A program made the position numbers and the translations under genes. From NCBI RefSeq assembly GCF_030269125.1, contig NZ_BSSM01000009.1, positions 186,001 to 250,000 of the forward strand: a DNA stretch of 64,000 nt, read 5' to 3'. The notes under the pieces were generated by a model. The model made no database searches and was not told the origin of the DNA. It saw only the letters and a program-made list of their open reading frames with translations. This stretch comes from Streptomyces hygroscopicus subsp. hygroscopicus (GTDB taxonomy: Bacteria > Actinomycetota > Actinomycetes > Streptomycetales > Streptomycetaceae). Shown in pieces: positions 54,686-62,382 of this stretch (positions within the stretch are counted from its first letter, which is position 1; the number at the start of each line of letters is the position of its first letter).

Positions 54686-55929
54686 GCGGCGCCGAGGAGT
54701 TCCGGGTGGAGTTCGAAGAGCCCCACGAGCGGCGGATACCGATGCCCCGCGCCTCCGTGGAGGACGGCGGGCACCCGCTGCCCGATCCGGCCGGCCGGGG
54801 CGAGGAGCCGTCCGTGCCGCTCGACCTGCCGCACGACGTCCTCAGGTCGCTGCTCGGCGCGTGGGCGCTGGCCGCGTGTTCGGCGGCGGAGACGGCGGCC
54901 GTGGAGCACCACCTGGGCGACTGCGGCGGCTGCGCCGACGAGGCCCGCCGGCTGCGCGAGGCGGTCGGCCTGCTGCACCAGCCCGAGACCCTCGACCTGG
55001 ACCCGGCGCTGCGCACCCGCGTCCTGGACGCCTGCCTCGACCGCCGGCCGCCGCGCATCCCGGTACCCGAGTGGGCCGCGCCCTACGACGCCGAGACCGC
55101 CCGACTGGACGCCCTGCTCCAGGACTTCGGGGACGCGGAGTGGCATGCTCCGGTGCGGCTGCGGTGGTTCGAGGACGACGTCCGGACGAGCCGTCGTACG
55201 ACCGTCGCGGGCGTCATCGCGCATCTGCTGGCCGTGGACGGCCTGATCGCGACGGCGCTGGGCCTGGAGGATCCGACGGACGCCGACCGGGCGGCCGGCC
55301 CGGCCGCCCGCACGGAGGCCCTGTGGAGGTCCACCCCCTTCCCGCAGACCAGCGCGGTCCGCGTCCCCTGGCGGGAGCAGACCCACGGCCTGGTACGGAT
55401 GGTGTCCTTCACCGGCGGCGGCACGGGCGGACTCACCGTCTCCTACGGTGACTTCCGCCTCCCGCTGCACGACGCGATGCTGGACCGCGCCTTCGGCTGC
55501 TGGGTGCACGCGGAGGACATCGCGGACGCGGTGGACTACCCGTACGACCCGCCGGCCCCGCGCCACCTCAACAGGATGATCGACCTGGCCGTCCGCCTCC
55601 TGCCCGGCGCCCTCGCCACCCGCCGCCGCTCCGGCCTCTCCGCCCCGCCGCGCGCCACCCGCCACCTGGCCCCCGCCGGCACCCCCGGCCGCACCCTCCG
55701 CCTGGAGATCGAGGGCCCCGCCGGCGGCAACTGGCTGATCCCCCTCGACTCCCCGGCCGCGACCCCCTCCACCGACCACGAGGTCGCCCACGTCGCCCTG
55801 GACTCGGTCGAGTTCTGCCATCTGGCCGCGGGGCGTCTCCTGCCGGAGGAAGAGGCGGCGGGCCAGCTCGGGGACAGGGAGGCGATCAGGGACGTGCTGT
55901 ACGCGACGGCATCCCTGAGCAGGATGTGA
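54682..55929 (+). CDS. Zinc anti-sigma factor fused to a mycothiol-maleylpyruvate-isomerase-like domain
   Basis: 415 residues. The N-terminus has an anti-sigma zinc motif H-x3-C-x2-C (His77, Cys81, Cys84; HLGDCGGC) inside a helical domain of about 110 residues. The rest (from about residue 130) resembles the DinB/MDMPI fold, with AGVIAHLLAVDGLIATALG and FGCWVHAEDIADAVDYP. No transmembrane segment is seen, so it is a soluble anti-sigma. A thiol or metal sensing role for the second half is inference. Confidence 0.85.
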   Translation: MSGAEEFRVEFEEPHERRIPMPRASVEDGGHPLPDPAGRGEEPSVPLDLPHDVLRSLLGAWALAACSAAETAAVEHHLGDCGGCADEARRLREAVGLLHQPETLDLDPALRTRVLDACLDRRPPRIPVPEWAAPYDAETARLDALLQDFGDAEWHAPVRLRWFEDDVRTSRRTTVAGVIAHLLAVDGLIATALGLEDPTDADRAAGPAARTEALWRSTPFPQTSAVRVPWREQTHGLVRMVSFTGGGTGGLTVSYGDFRLPLHDAMLDRAFGCWVHAEDIADAVDYPYDPPAPRHLNRMIDLAVRLLPGALATRRRSGLSAPPRATRHLAPAGTPGRTLRLEIEGPAGGNWLIPLDSPAATPSTDHEVAHVALDSVEFCHLAAGRLLPEEEAAGQLGDREAIRDVLYATASLSRM

Positions 55930-55932
55930 ACG

Positions 55933-55949
55933 GCGCCCGGCCGGGGCGC
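55933..55949. terminator. Short hairpin between convergent genes
   Basis: GCGCCC pairs with GGGCGC around a 5-base loop, between the anti-sigma stop codon and the metal ATPase stop codon. Confidence 0.45.
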
Positions 55950-55974
55950 GCTCGCGGGGTCCGGGGGCTTGGCG

Positions 55975-57942
55975 TCAGCGGTCCCGGTCCGGGCGCGACC
56001 GCTGCCAGGCGCCGTCCGCCAGCAGGCGCAGGCCGTTGAGGCCGACGATGACGGTGGAACCCTCGTGGCCGGCGACGCCGAGGGGGAGGGGGAGGGTGCC
56101 GACCAGGTCCCAGAGGACCAGGGCGGTGATGAACAGGGCCGCGACGCACAGGTTCTGGACCACCAGGCGGCGGGCCCGGCGGGAGAGGCGTACGACCGTG
56201 GGGATCGCGGCCAGTTCGTCGCGGACCACGACCGCGTCGGCGGTCTCCAGGGCGAGGTCGGAGCCGGCCCGGCCCATGGCGATGCCGGTGTGGGCGGCGG
56301 CCAGGGCGGGCGCGTCGTTGACGCCGTCGCCGACCACCAGGACCTTGCGGCCCGACCGTTCCATCTCCTGGACGACGGCGACCTTGTCCTGGGGGAGGAG
56401 GCCCGCGCGCACGTCGGTGATGCCGACCTCGGCGGCGAGCCGGGCCGCCGCGCGCGAGTTGTCGCCGGTCACCAGCACCGCGCCGGTGCCGGTCAGCGCG
56501 GTCAGGGCGGCCACCGTGGCGGCGCCCTCCTCGCGCAGCCGGTCGGCGATGCCCAGGACCCCCGCCGGGGTGCCGTCGAGGGTGACCAGCACCGCCGTAC
56601 GGCCCTCCTGCTCCAGCTCGGCGACGGCCGGGTGGACGGTGCGGTCGTCCAGGAGGCGGGCGGGACTGCCCACCGCGACGGTACGGCCCTCGACCCGCGC
56701 GCTCACGCCCGCTCCCGGGGTGGAGGCGAAGTCGTCGGCCGGCGGGAGGTCCAGGCCCCGGACGCGGGCCGCGTCCACGATCGCGCGGGCCAGCGGGTGC
56801 TCGCTCGGGTGCTCGGCGGCCGCGGCCAGCCGCAGCAGCTCCCGCTCGTCCGGGCCGGACCCGGGGAGCGGGCGGACGTCGGTGACGCGGGGCGTGCCCT
56901 CGGTCAGCGTGCCCGTCTTGTCCAGCGCCACCGCGTCCACCTGGCCGAGCCGCTCCATGACCACGGCCGACTTCACCAGCACGCCGTGCCGTCCGGCGTT
57001 GGCGATGGCCGACAGCAGCGGGGGCATGGTGGCGAGGACGACGGCGCACGGAGAGGCGACGATCATGAAGGTCATCGCGCGCAGCAGCGTGGTGCGCAGA
57101 TCGGCCCCGAACAGCAGCGGCAGCGCGAACAGCGCCACCGTGGCCGCGACCATGCCGAGCGAGTAGCGCTGTTCGACCTTCTCGATGAACAGCTGGGTCG
57201 GCGCCTTGGTCTCGGAGGCCTCCTCGACCATGGCCACGATCCGGGCGATCACCGAGTCGGCGGGGTCCCGTTCGACCTTCACCCGCAGGGCGCCGGTGCC
57301 GTTCAGGGTGCCGGCGAACACCTCGTCCCCGGCCCCCTTGGCCACGGGCAGCGGCTCGCCCGTGATGGTGGCCTGGTCGACCTCGCTCGCCCCGTCCAGC
57401 ACCCGCCCGTCGGCGCCGATCCGCTCACCCGGCCGTACCAGGATCGTGTCGCCCACGCGCAGTCGTCCGGTGGGCACCCTCGACTCCCCGCCGGCGTCGG
57501 CCAGCCGCGTCGCGGTCGCCGGGGCGAGGTCGAGCAGGCCGCGCACCGAGTCCGCGGTGCGGGCGGTGGCGATCGCCTCCAGGGCGCCGGAGGTGGCGAA
57601 GATGACGATCAGCAGCGCCCCGTCCAGCACCTGTCCGATCGCGGCCGCGCCGAGTGCGGCGACGACCATGAGCAGGTCCACGTCCAGGGTCTTGTCCCAC
57701 AGTGCCCGCAGCCCGGCCCAGCCGGGCTCCCAGCCGCCGGTGACGTAGACGGCCGCGAACACCGGCCCCCACGCCCACGCGGGCGCTCCGGTCAGGTACA
57801 GCGGCAGCGCGACCAGGAAGAGCACCAGCGCGGCCGCCGCCCACCGTGCCTCGGGCAGCGCGAAGATCCGCGTGCGCCGCCGGGGCGCCACCGCCTCGCG
57901 GGCGGCGCCGGCCTCGGCCGGGCGGGTGAGCGTGGAAGACAT
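55975..57942 (-). CDS. P1B-4-type heavy-metal ATPase (Co/Ni/Fe efflux, CtpD/CtpJ-like)
   Basis: 655 residues. SPC at 297-299 replaces the usual CPC, and HEGST is near the C-terminus (His626), which together mark P1B-4 pumps that export Co, Ni or Fe(II). Others: TGE at 194-196, DKTGTLTEG with Asp341, and GDGVNDAPAL. There is no N-terminal metal-binding domain, as usual for this class. ATG at 57942 (MSSTLTRP) is preferred. It is divergent from an NmtR-type sensor, as with mycobacterial CtpJ and NmtR. Confidence 0.9.
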   Translation of the reverse strand: MSSTLTRPAEAGAAREAVAPRRRTRIFALPEARWAAAALVLFLVALPLYLTGAPAWAWGPVFAAVYVTGGWEPGWAGLRALWDKTLDVDLLMVVAALGAAAIGQVLDGALLIVIFATSGALEAIATARTADSVRGLLDLAPATATRLADAGGESRVPTGRLRVGDTILVRPGERIGADGRVLDGASEVDQATITGEPLPVAKGAGDEVFAGTLNGTGALRVKVERDPADSVIARIVAMVEEASETKAPTQLFIEKVEQRYSLGMVAATVALFALPLLFGADLRTTLLRAMTFMIVASPCAVVLATMPPLLSAIANAGRHGVLVKSAVVMERLGQVDAVALDKTGTLTEGTPRVTDVRPLPGSGPDERELLRLAAAAEHPSEHPLARAIVDAARVRGLDLPPADDFASTPGAGVSARVEGRTVAVGSPARLLDDRTVHPAVAELEQEGRTAVLVTLDGTPAGVLGIADRLREEGAATVAALTALTGTGAVLVTGDNSRAAARLAAEVGITDVRAGLLPQDKVAVVQEMERSGRKVLVVGDGVNDAPALAAAHTGIAMGRAGSDLALETADAVVVRDELAAIPTVVRLSRRARRLVVQNLCVAALFITALVLWDLVGTLPLPLGVAGHEGSTVIVGLNGLRLLADGAWQRSRPDRDR

Positions 57943-58005
57943 GGCGGAGGGGCCCTTCTTGGGACGGGGACACGACGGGCTGCCCCACCACGGTAGCAGG
58001 AACAG

Positions 58006-58030
58006 ATGAAGAGACATTCATGTGTTCATG
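58006..58030. promoter_or_regulatory. Operator-like repeats between the metal ATPase and its sensor
   Basis: ATGAA-N6-TTCAT (58006-58021) is followed by a second TTCATG (58025-58030). ArsR-family sensors typically bind inverted repeats of this kind. It lies between the two divergent start codons. Confidence 0.55.
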
Positions 58031-58052
58031 TGTGGTGCCGTAGCATGGACCC

Positions 58053-58454
58053 ATGGGTCACGGAGCCGCACAGCCAGCCGCAAGCGTCCCCCGCGCACGG
58101 CTGGACGCCGCGAACGCCGCCAAGGTCGCCAACACCCTCCAGGCGCTGGCGACCCCGTCGCGGCTGCTCATCCTGGCCCGTCTGCGCGAGGGCCCGCTGC
58201 CCGCGACCGAGCTGGCCGCCGAGGTCGGCATGGAGCAGTCCGCCTGCTCCCACCAGCTCCGCCTGCTGCGCAACCTGGGCCTCGTCGTCGGCACCCGCAA
58301 GGGCCGCTCGGTCGTCTACTCCCTCTACGACAACCACGTCGCCGAACTCCTCGACCAGGCCATCTACCACGTCGAACACCTGCGCCTCGGCCTCAGCGAC
58401 ACATCCGACGCGACGAGCCCGGAACCCGGGACGGCGGACGCGGCGGCCATGTGA
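58053..58454 (+). CDS. nmtR: ArsR-family metal sensor, NmtR type
   Basis: 133 residues. HTH: EVGMEQSACSHQLRLLRNLG. Metal ligands of NmtR are conserved with the same spacing: Asp93, His95, His106 and His109 (in LYDNHVAELLDQAIYHVEHL). The N-terminus begins MGHG, matching the Gly2-His3 ligands reported for the M. tuberculosis protein. It represses the divergent efflux pump until Ni or Co binds. The start ATG is fixed by this motif. Confidence 0.92.
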   Translation: MGHGAAQPAASVPRARLDAANAAKVANTLQALATPSRLLILARLREGPLPATELAAEVGMEQSACSHQLRLLRNLGLVVGTRKGRSVVYSLYDNHVAELLDQAIYHVEHLRLGLSDTSDATSPEPGTADAAAM

Positions 58455-58680
58455 CGCCGCCGGGCGCGCGGTCTGCGGGGCGGGCGGCGAGAACCACTGC
58501 CGCACCCGGTACCCGAGCACCTCCCGCAAGGTCTCGTTCCGCGGCGGCGCCCCGGCCACCTCCAGGCGCCCCGGGGGTTGTGCGGGGCCGGGCCCCGGGT
58601 GTGGAGGCGGGGGACGATCTCGGGCGAGGCCGACGAGGCCGCCGCGGGGCGTTGTTCCACTCCCGCGCACACCAGTTCCC
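58455..58680. other. Non-coding stretch, start of a decayed zone
   Basis: No gene is recognised on either strand here. The sequence leads into the AMP-ligase and acyl-CoA dehydrogenase remnants. Confidence 0.5.
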
Positions 58681-58845
58681 CCCGGCTCCGCGTCCGGCAG
58701 GCCGGTCACCGCCGTGTCCGCGATCGCGGGACGGCCGTGGAGCGGGTCCTCGATCTCCCGCGCGGAGATGTTCCCGCCCGAGCGGGTGATCACGTCCTCG
58801 AGGCGGCCGGTGCGGTCGGTCGGCCCGCTGACCTCCCCGTGCCGG
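58681..58845 (-). pseudogene. Remnant of an AMP-dependent CoA ligase C-terminus
   Basis: The minus frame reads GRLEDVITRSGGNISAREIE and then HGRPAIADTAVTGLPDAEPG. This is the hinge and start of the C-terminal lid of acyl-CoA ligases, normally of GRLKDVIIRGGENISAREIE type. Nothing recognisable of the ligase flanks it on either side in any frame, so this is a fragment. Confidence 0.7.
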
Positions 58846-58880
58846 GTGACGGGCGCCGCCGCCGGTCCCCGCACCACCCC

Positions 58881-59262
58881 CGTCGCCGCCCTCCTGCCCG
58901 CCGAACAGCTGGGGGCGGCCGTACGCGTGACGGAACCGGGGGTGCAACACGCCCGGACGCGCGAGCAGTTCGCGCGGCCGATCCGGTCGTTCCGGGCCGT
59001 CCTGCACCTGTGCGCGGACCTGCCGGTGCGGGCGGGAACGTGCCGGGCCGCCCGCTGTGCCGCCGCCGTCACCGGGCCCCGGCCGGCGTCGCCGTCGCCC
59101 GGCTGCCCGCCGACGGGGCCGCCGAGCGCGGGGCCCGCGACTGCCTCCAGGTGTACGGCGGCATGCGCTTCACCTGGGAGGCGGACGTCCATCCGCGTCC
59201 GAAGCGGGCGGGGGTGCGGGCGCGCCGGGCCGATGGTGTGACGGAGAGTGAGGCGGGGATCG
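58881..59262 (+). pseudogene. Remnant of an acyl-CoA dehydrogenase
   Basis: One plus frame has AEQLGAAVRVTEPGVQHART and REQFARPIRSFRAVLHLCAD. After a break, another plus frame has ARDCLQVYGGMRFTWEADVH followed by KRAGVRARR. Together these are the end of an acyl-CoA dehydrogenase C-terminal domain, split by a frameshift and with residues missing between. No start or FAD-binding part remains. Confidence 0.72.
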
Positions 59263-59669
59263 TCGCCGGTCCGGTCTCCCGAGTGTGCTGCCCTGCGCCG
59301 CGGCCAAAGCCATGGCCCAAGATGTCGCGGATCGTGGCGTGCCGGAATCACAGAGCGTTGATACCTGGTTGTGTCCTTCGCGAGGGCTCGTCACGGCCCG
59401 GAGTCGGGCGGCGCTCCGGTACCTTGTGTGGGATGCGAGTGGCTGCGAACGCGGGCGGTGCCGGCGGTGCCTCTGGGGCGGCGCCGGAATACGCGGTGCG
59501 CGCCGCTGCTCGCGGGGCGGGCCGGGCGGAAGCCCCCGCCTGTTCGACTCCCCGGCACGAGCGTCGCACAGTATGCCCTACGCGTACTCCTTCGCGAGGG
59601 AATATGCCCGAAGCGCTTGTTGGGGTGACTGTACGTCAACCATGCTGTGAGGCAAGGAGATCACGTTCC
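59263..59669. other. Intergenic, no gene supported
   Basis: About 400 bases. An AT-richer block near 59585-59660, before the small ORF, likely contains its promoter and ribosome site AAGGAG; I see no other feature. Confidence 0.5.
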
Positions 59670-59804
59670 GTGACCCTTGCTCTGGCTGTTGTCCAGGCCA
59701 TGCAGGAAATGGCTACGATCGTGGCCCTCGTGACCGCAGTCCCGGCTCGGGCCGGGGCGGCGCGGTGGCGCGGGGCCGTGTTCTCGCCGGTTCGGATGGT
59801 GTGA
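59670..59804 (+). CDS. 44-residue ORF coupled to the ATP-binding protein gene
   Basis: GTG start with AAGGAG about 10 bases before it. It reads VTLALAVVQAMQEMATIVAL then a basic Ala/Arg-rich tail, ending 3 bases before the next GTG. The first part could be a short membrane or signal-like helix. Spacing suggests translational coupling. No homology known to me. Confidence 0.4.
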   Translation: MTLALAVVQAMQEMATIVALVTAVPARAGAARWRGAVFSPVRMV

Positions 59805-59807
59805 GCG

Positions 59808-60296
59808 GTGCAGGTGCTTCAAGTGCAGCTGGAGATCCGGCCCGACCCCGCGGAGGTGGGGCGTGCCAGGGAGTGGGCCCGCTCGCGGCTCGACGGGCTG
59901 GGCATAGCGGCCGACGAGCCGGTGGCCGAGACCCTGGTCCTGCTCGTCTCCGAGCTGGTCACCAACGCCGTGGTGCACACCGGCCGTCCGGCGGTCCTGC
60001 GACTCTCCCTGCCCGGCACCCGGGCTGCCGCCGCCCCCTCGCCCACGGTGCGCGTGGAGGTGACCGACGCCTGCTCCCGGGCCCCCGTGCCGCGCTGCGT
60101 CGGCGGTGACGCCACCGGCGGCCGGGGCCTCGCCCTCGTGGACTGCCTCGCCGACCGCTGGGGCTGGAGCCGTGAGGGCGCCGGCAAGAGCATCTGGTGC
60201 GAGGTGGACGGCGGCGCGCGCGGTGAGGGGAGCGCGGCGGTGGCGTACGGGGGCGGGCTGTCCGCGTACGGGGATCTCGCCTTCGAAGCGGTGTAG
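59808..60296 (+). CDS. GHKL ATP-binding protein (RsbW-like anti-sigma type)
   Basis: 162 residues. N box ELVTNAVVHT (about 49-58), G1 EVTDAC region, and G2 GGRGLALVD. The fold is that of the small ATP-binding/kinase proteins numerous in Streptomyces, some of which act as anti-sigma kinases. There is no adjacent STAS or sigma gene. GTG at 59808 is supported by the coupled arrangement. Confidence 0.85.
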   Translation: MQVLQVQLEIRPDPAEVGRAREWARSRLDGLGIAADEPVAETLVLLVSELVTNAVVHTGRPAVLRLSLPGTRAAAAPSPTVRVEVTDACSRAPVPRCVGGDATGGRGLALVDCLADRWGWSREGAGKSIWCEVDGGARGEGSAAVAYGGGLSAYGDLAFEAV

Positions 60297-60724
60297 CCCA
60301 GGGCGTCCCGGTGCGCCGGGGGTGCCCCCGTGCGCGGGTGCCGTGAACCGGCCGCGTGTGCCGGATCGGCGCCCCGGCATTGACGATCCGTGAGCGGCTG
60401 AACACGCTGGTGCGCGTGGATTCGCCGCGAGGGGACGGCGAGGGCCGGGCGGCGGCCGTGGGTCCTCGCCGAGTGCGGGTCGCACCGGGCGGCGGCGCGG
60501 GCGAGCGGCGAAGGGAGCGGCCGCGCCGCCAACCGCCGTGCCGCGGGCGCGCGTTGATCACAGGATCACGACCGGAGCCACCGTCCCCCGTCGCGCCGAC
60601 GAACGGCTCGGGCACCGCCGACAGCGGCGACGCGAGGCGTCCGCGTTCTCCACAGGCTGTGGACAACTTTTCGGGATTCCGGTTCCGGCCCTGGGGCATC
60701 CCCGATCTCCCTGCCGTGCCGGGC
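60297..60724. other. Intergenic, no gene supported
   Basis: About 430 bases without a recognisable protein. Its right end carries two inverted DnaA-box-like nonamers. Confidence 0.5.
60646..60666. other. Inverted pair of DnaA-box-like nonamers
   Basis: TTCTCCACA (60646-60654) and, on the other strand, TTGTCCACA (60658-60666) face each other 3 bases apart. TTGTCCACA is the preferred Streptomyces DnaA box. Confidence 0.4.
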
Positions 60725-61134
60725 GCCGCCACCGCGTGACCGCGTGGCCGCCCGCCGGCTGGTCCACGCCCCGCGCCCGCGCCGCGTCCAGCGGTACCCC
60801 GCCCGAGACGGCCGGCCGCGTCCTGCCGATCCCGCGGAACGCGGCCCGGAGTGCGCGGTCACGGTGTCGGCCGGGCGGCCGTTGAAGTGCCGCCCGCCGT
60901 ACGGGACATGGGGCAGCGCGCCCCTGTGCGTGCCCGCCTGGAGCCCCAGAGTCACCAGGCCGTCGCCGCACGCCGCCGCGCCGGGGCGCGACGGCCCGTG
61001 CGGACCTCGGCGACCGCCCCGCACGCGACCTCGTCGGTGATCAGGCCGAGCGTGCCGGTCTCGTCCTCGGCACCCCGACGCCTCCAGCCGGTCACGCGTT
61101 TCGCGATCTCACGGAACTCCGGCGGCAGTGCCAT
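60725..61134 (-). pseudogene. Frameshifted remnant of a cyclase-family protein
   Basis: The minus strand starts with MALPPEFREIAKRVTGWRRR and then ETGTLGLITDEVACGAVAEV, the normal start of the actinobacterial cyclase family. After a gap the frame changes to GLQAGTHRGALPHVPYGGRH then NGRPADTVTAHSG, and again to GIGRTRPAVSGGVPLDAARA. The HxGTHxD-like site is altered (GTHRGAL). At least two frameshifts and a deletion; no intact product. Confidence 0.75.
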
Positions 61135-61207
61135 CCGGTGCCTCCCCGGGGCTTGTGTCCGCGCCTCCCCCGGACCACAAGAGCTGACAAGGCGGCAAAA
61201 GTCCCTG

Positions 61208-61285
61208 GCGGGACGAGCCGTCGTCGTCAACGGCTACGGGGTCGCGACGGACGGGACCGCGCCGACGAGCGAGGTCCGGGTGGCG
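61208..61285 (+). pseudogene. Short remnant of an SDR-family dehydrogenase
   Basis: GRAVVVNGYGVATDGTAPTS then EVRVARAV resembles the segment after the first helix of short-chain dehydrogenases that reads like VVVNDLGVATDGT. No catalytic part is left. Confidence 0.5.
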
Positions 61286-61312
61286 CGGGCCGTACGCGCC
61301 TCCCGACGCGCG

Positions 61313-62311
61313 TCACCCCGACACGGCGAGCGCGCGGAAGGTCCGCCGGTAGGCCGTCGGTGTCACCCCCAGCGCCTGCTGCACGTGCTGCCGCATCGAC
61401 TGGGCCGTGCCGAAACCCGCCGACCGCGCCACCTGGTCCATGGAGAGGTCGGTGGACTCCAGCAACTGCCGTGCCCGCTCGACGCGTTGCTGGGCGAGCC
61501 ACTGCCCGGGGCTGACGCCGACCTCCTCGCGGAAGCGCCGGGTGAAGGTGCGGACCGACATGGCCTCCTGCTCGGCCAGGTCGCGCAGCTGGATCGGCTC
61601 GTGCAACCGGGCCAGCGCCCAGGCGCGCGCGGCGGTGGTGGTGGCGAACTGGGGGTCGGGCACGGGGCGCTCTATGAACTGGGCCTGGCCGCCGTCGCGG
61701 TGCGGGGGGACGACCATGCGGCGGGCCACGTCGTTGGCGACGGCCGAGCCGAAGTCGCGACGGACCATGTGCAGGCACAGGTCGATCCCGGCGGCCACGC
61801 CCGCCGAGGTCAGCACGTCGCCGTCGTCGATGAACAGCACGTCCGCGTCCACCTCGACCCTCGGGAACATCCGCTGGAAGTGCTCGGCCTCGGCCCAGTG
61901 GGTGGTCGCCGGGCGGCCGTCGAGGTGGCCGGCGGCGGCGAGGACGTACACCCCCGTGCAGATGGAGGCGAGCCGGGTGCCGGGCCGGATCAGGGCGAGC
62001 GCGGCGGCCAGTTCCTCGGTCAGCCGTCCCTCCTCGAAGACCGGGCCCAGTTCGTACGACGCCGGGACGATCACCGTGTCGGCGCGGGCCAGCGCCTCGG
62101 GGCCGTGCGGCACGTGGACGGAGAAGTCGGCGTCCGTCTCGACCGGACCCGGGGGCCGCACCGAGCAGGTGAGGACCTCGTACAGGTGCCGCCCGCGCGC
62201 GTCCTTGGGACGGCCGAAGACGCGGTGCGGGATGCCCAGCTCGAAGGGGAGCAGCCCGTCGAGGGCGAGGACGGCGACCCGGTGCGGACGGAACTCCTCG
62301 GCGACATTCAT
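61313..62311 (-). CDS. GlxA-family AraC-type regulator (DJ-1/PfpI plus HTH)
   Basis: 332 residues. N-terminal DJ-1/PfpI-like domain (RVAVLALDGLLPFELGIPHR, the nucleophile-elbow-like SICTGVYVLAAAG with Cys) followed by an AraC HTH (SVRTFTRRFREEVGVSPGQW, LSMDQVARSAGFGTAQSMRQ). Such GlxA-type regulators often govern carbon-nitrogen compound catabolism. Divergent from the MFS transporter gene next to it, a likely target. Confidence 0.88.
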   Translation of the reverse strand: MNVAEEFRPHRVAVLALDGLLPFELGIPHRVFGRPKDARGRHLYEVLTCSVRPPGPVETDADFSVHVPHGPEALARADTVIVPASYELGPVFEEGRLTEELAAALALIRPGTRLASICTGVYVLAAAGHLDGRPATTHWAEAEHFQRMFPRVEVDADVLFIDDGDVLTSAGVAAGIDLCLHMVRRDFGSAVANDVARRMVVPPHRDGGQAQFIERPVPDPQFATTTAARAWALARLHEPIQLRDLAEQEAMSVRTFTRRFREEVGVSPGQWLAQQRVERARQLLESTDLSMDQVARSAGFGTAQSMRQHVQQALGVTPTAYRRTFRALAVSG

Positions 62312-62382
62312 GGCCCGATCCTAGTGAATGCTGTCCTTCGGGCCACTCGATGCGCGGAGGGGAAATCAGGACGCTGTATGAC

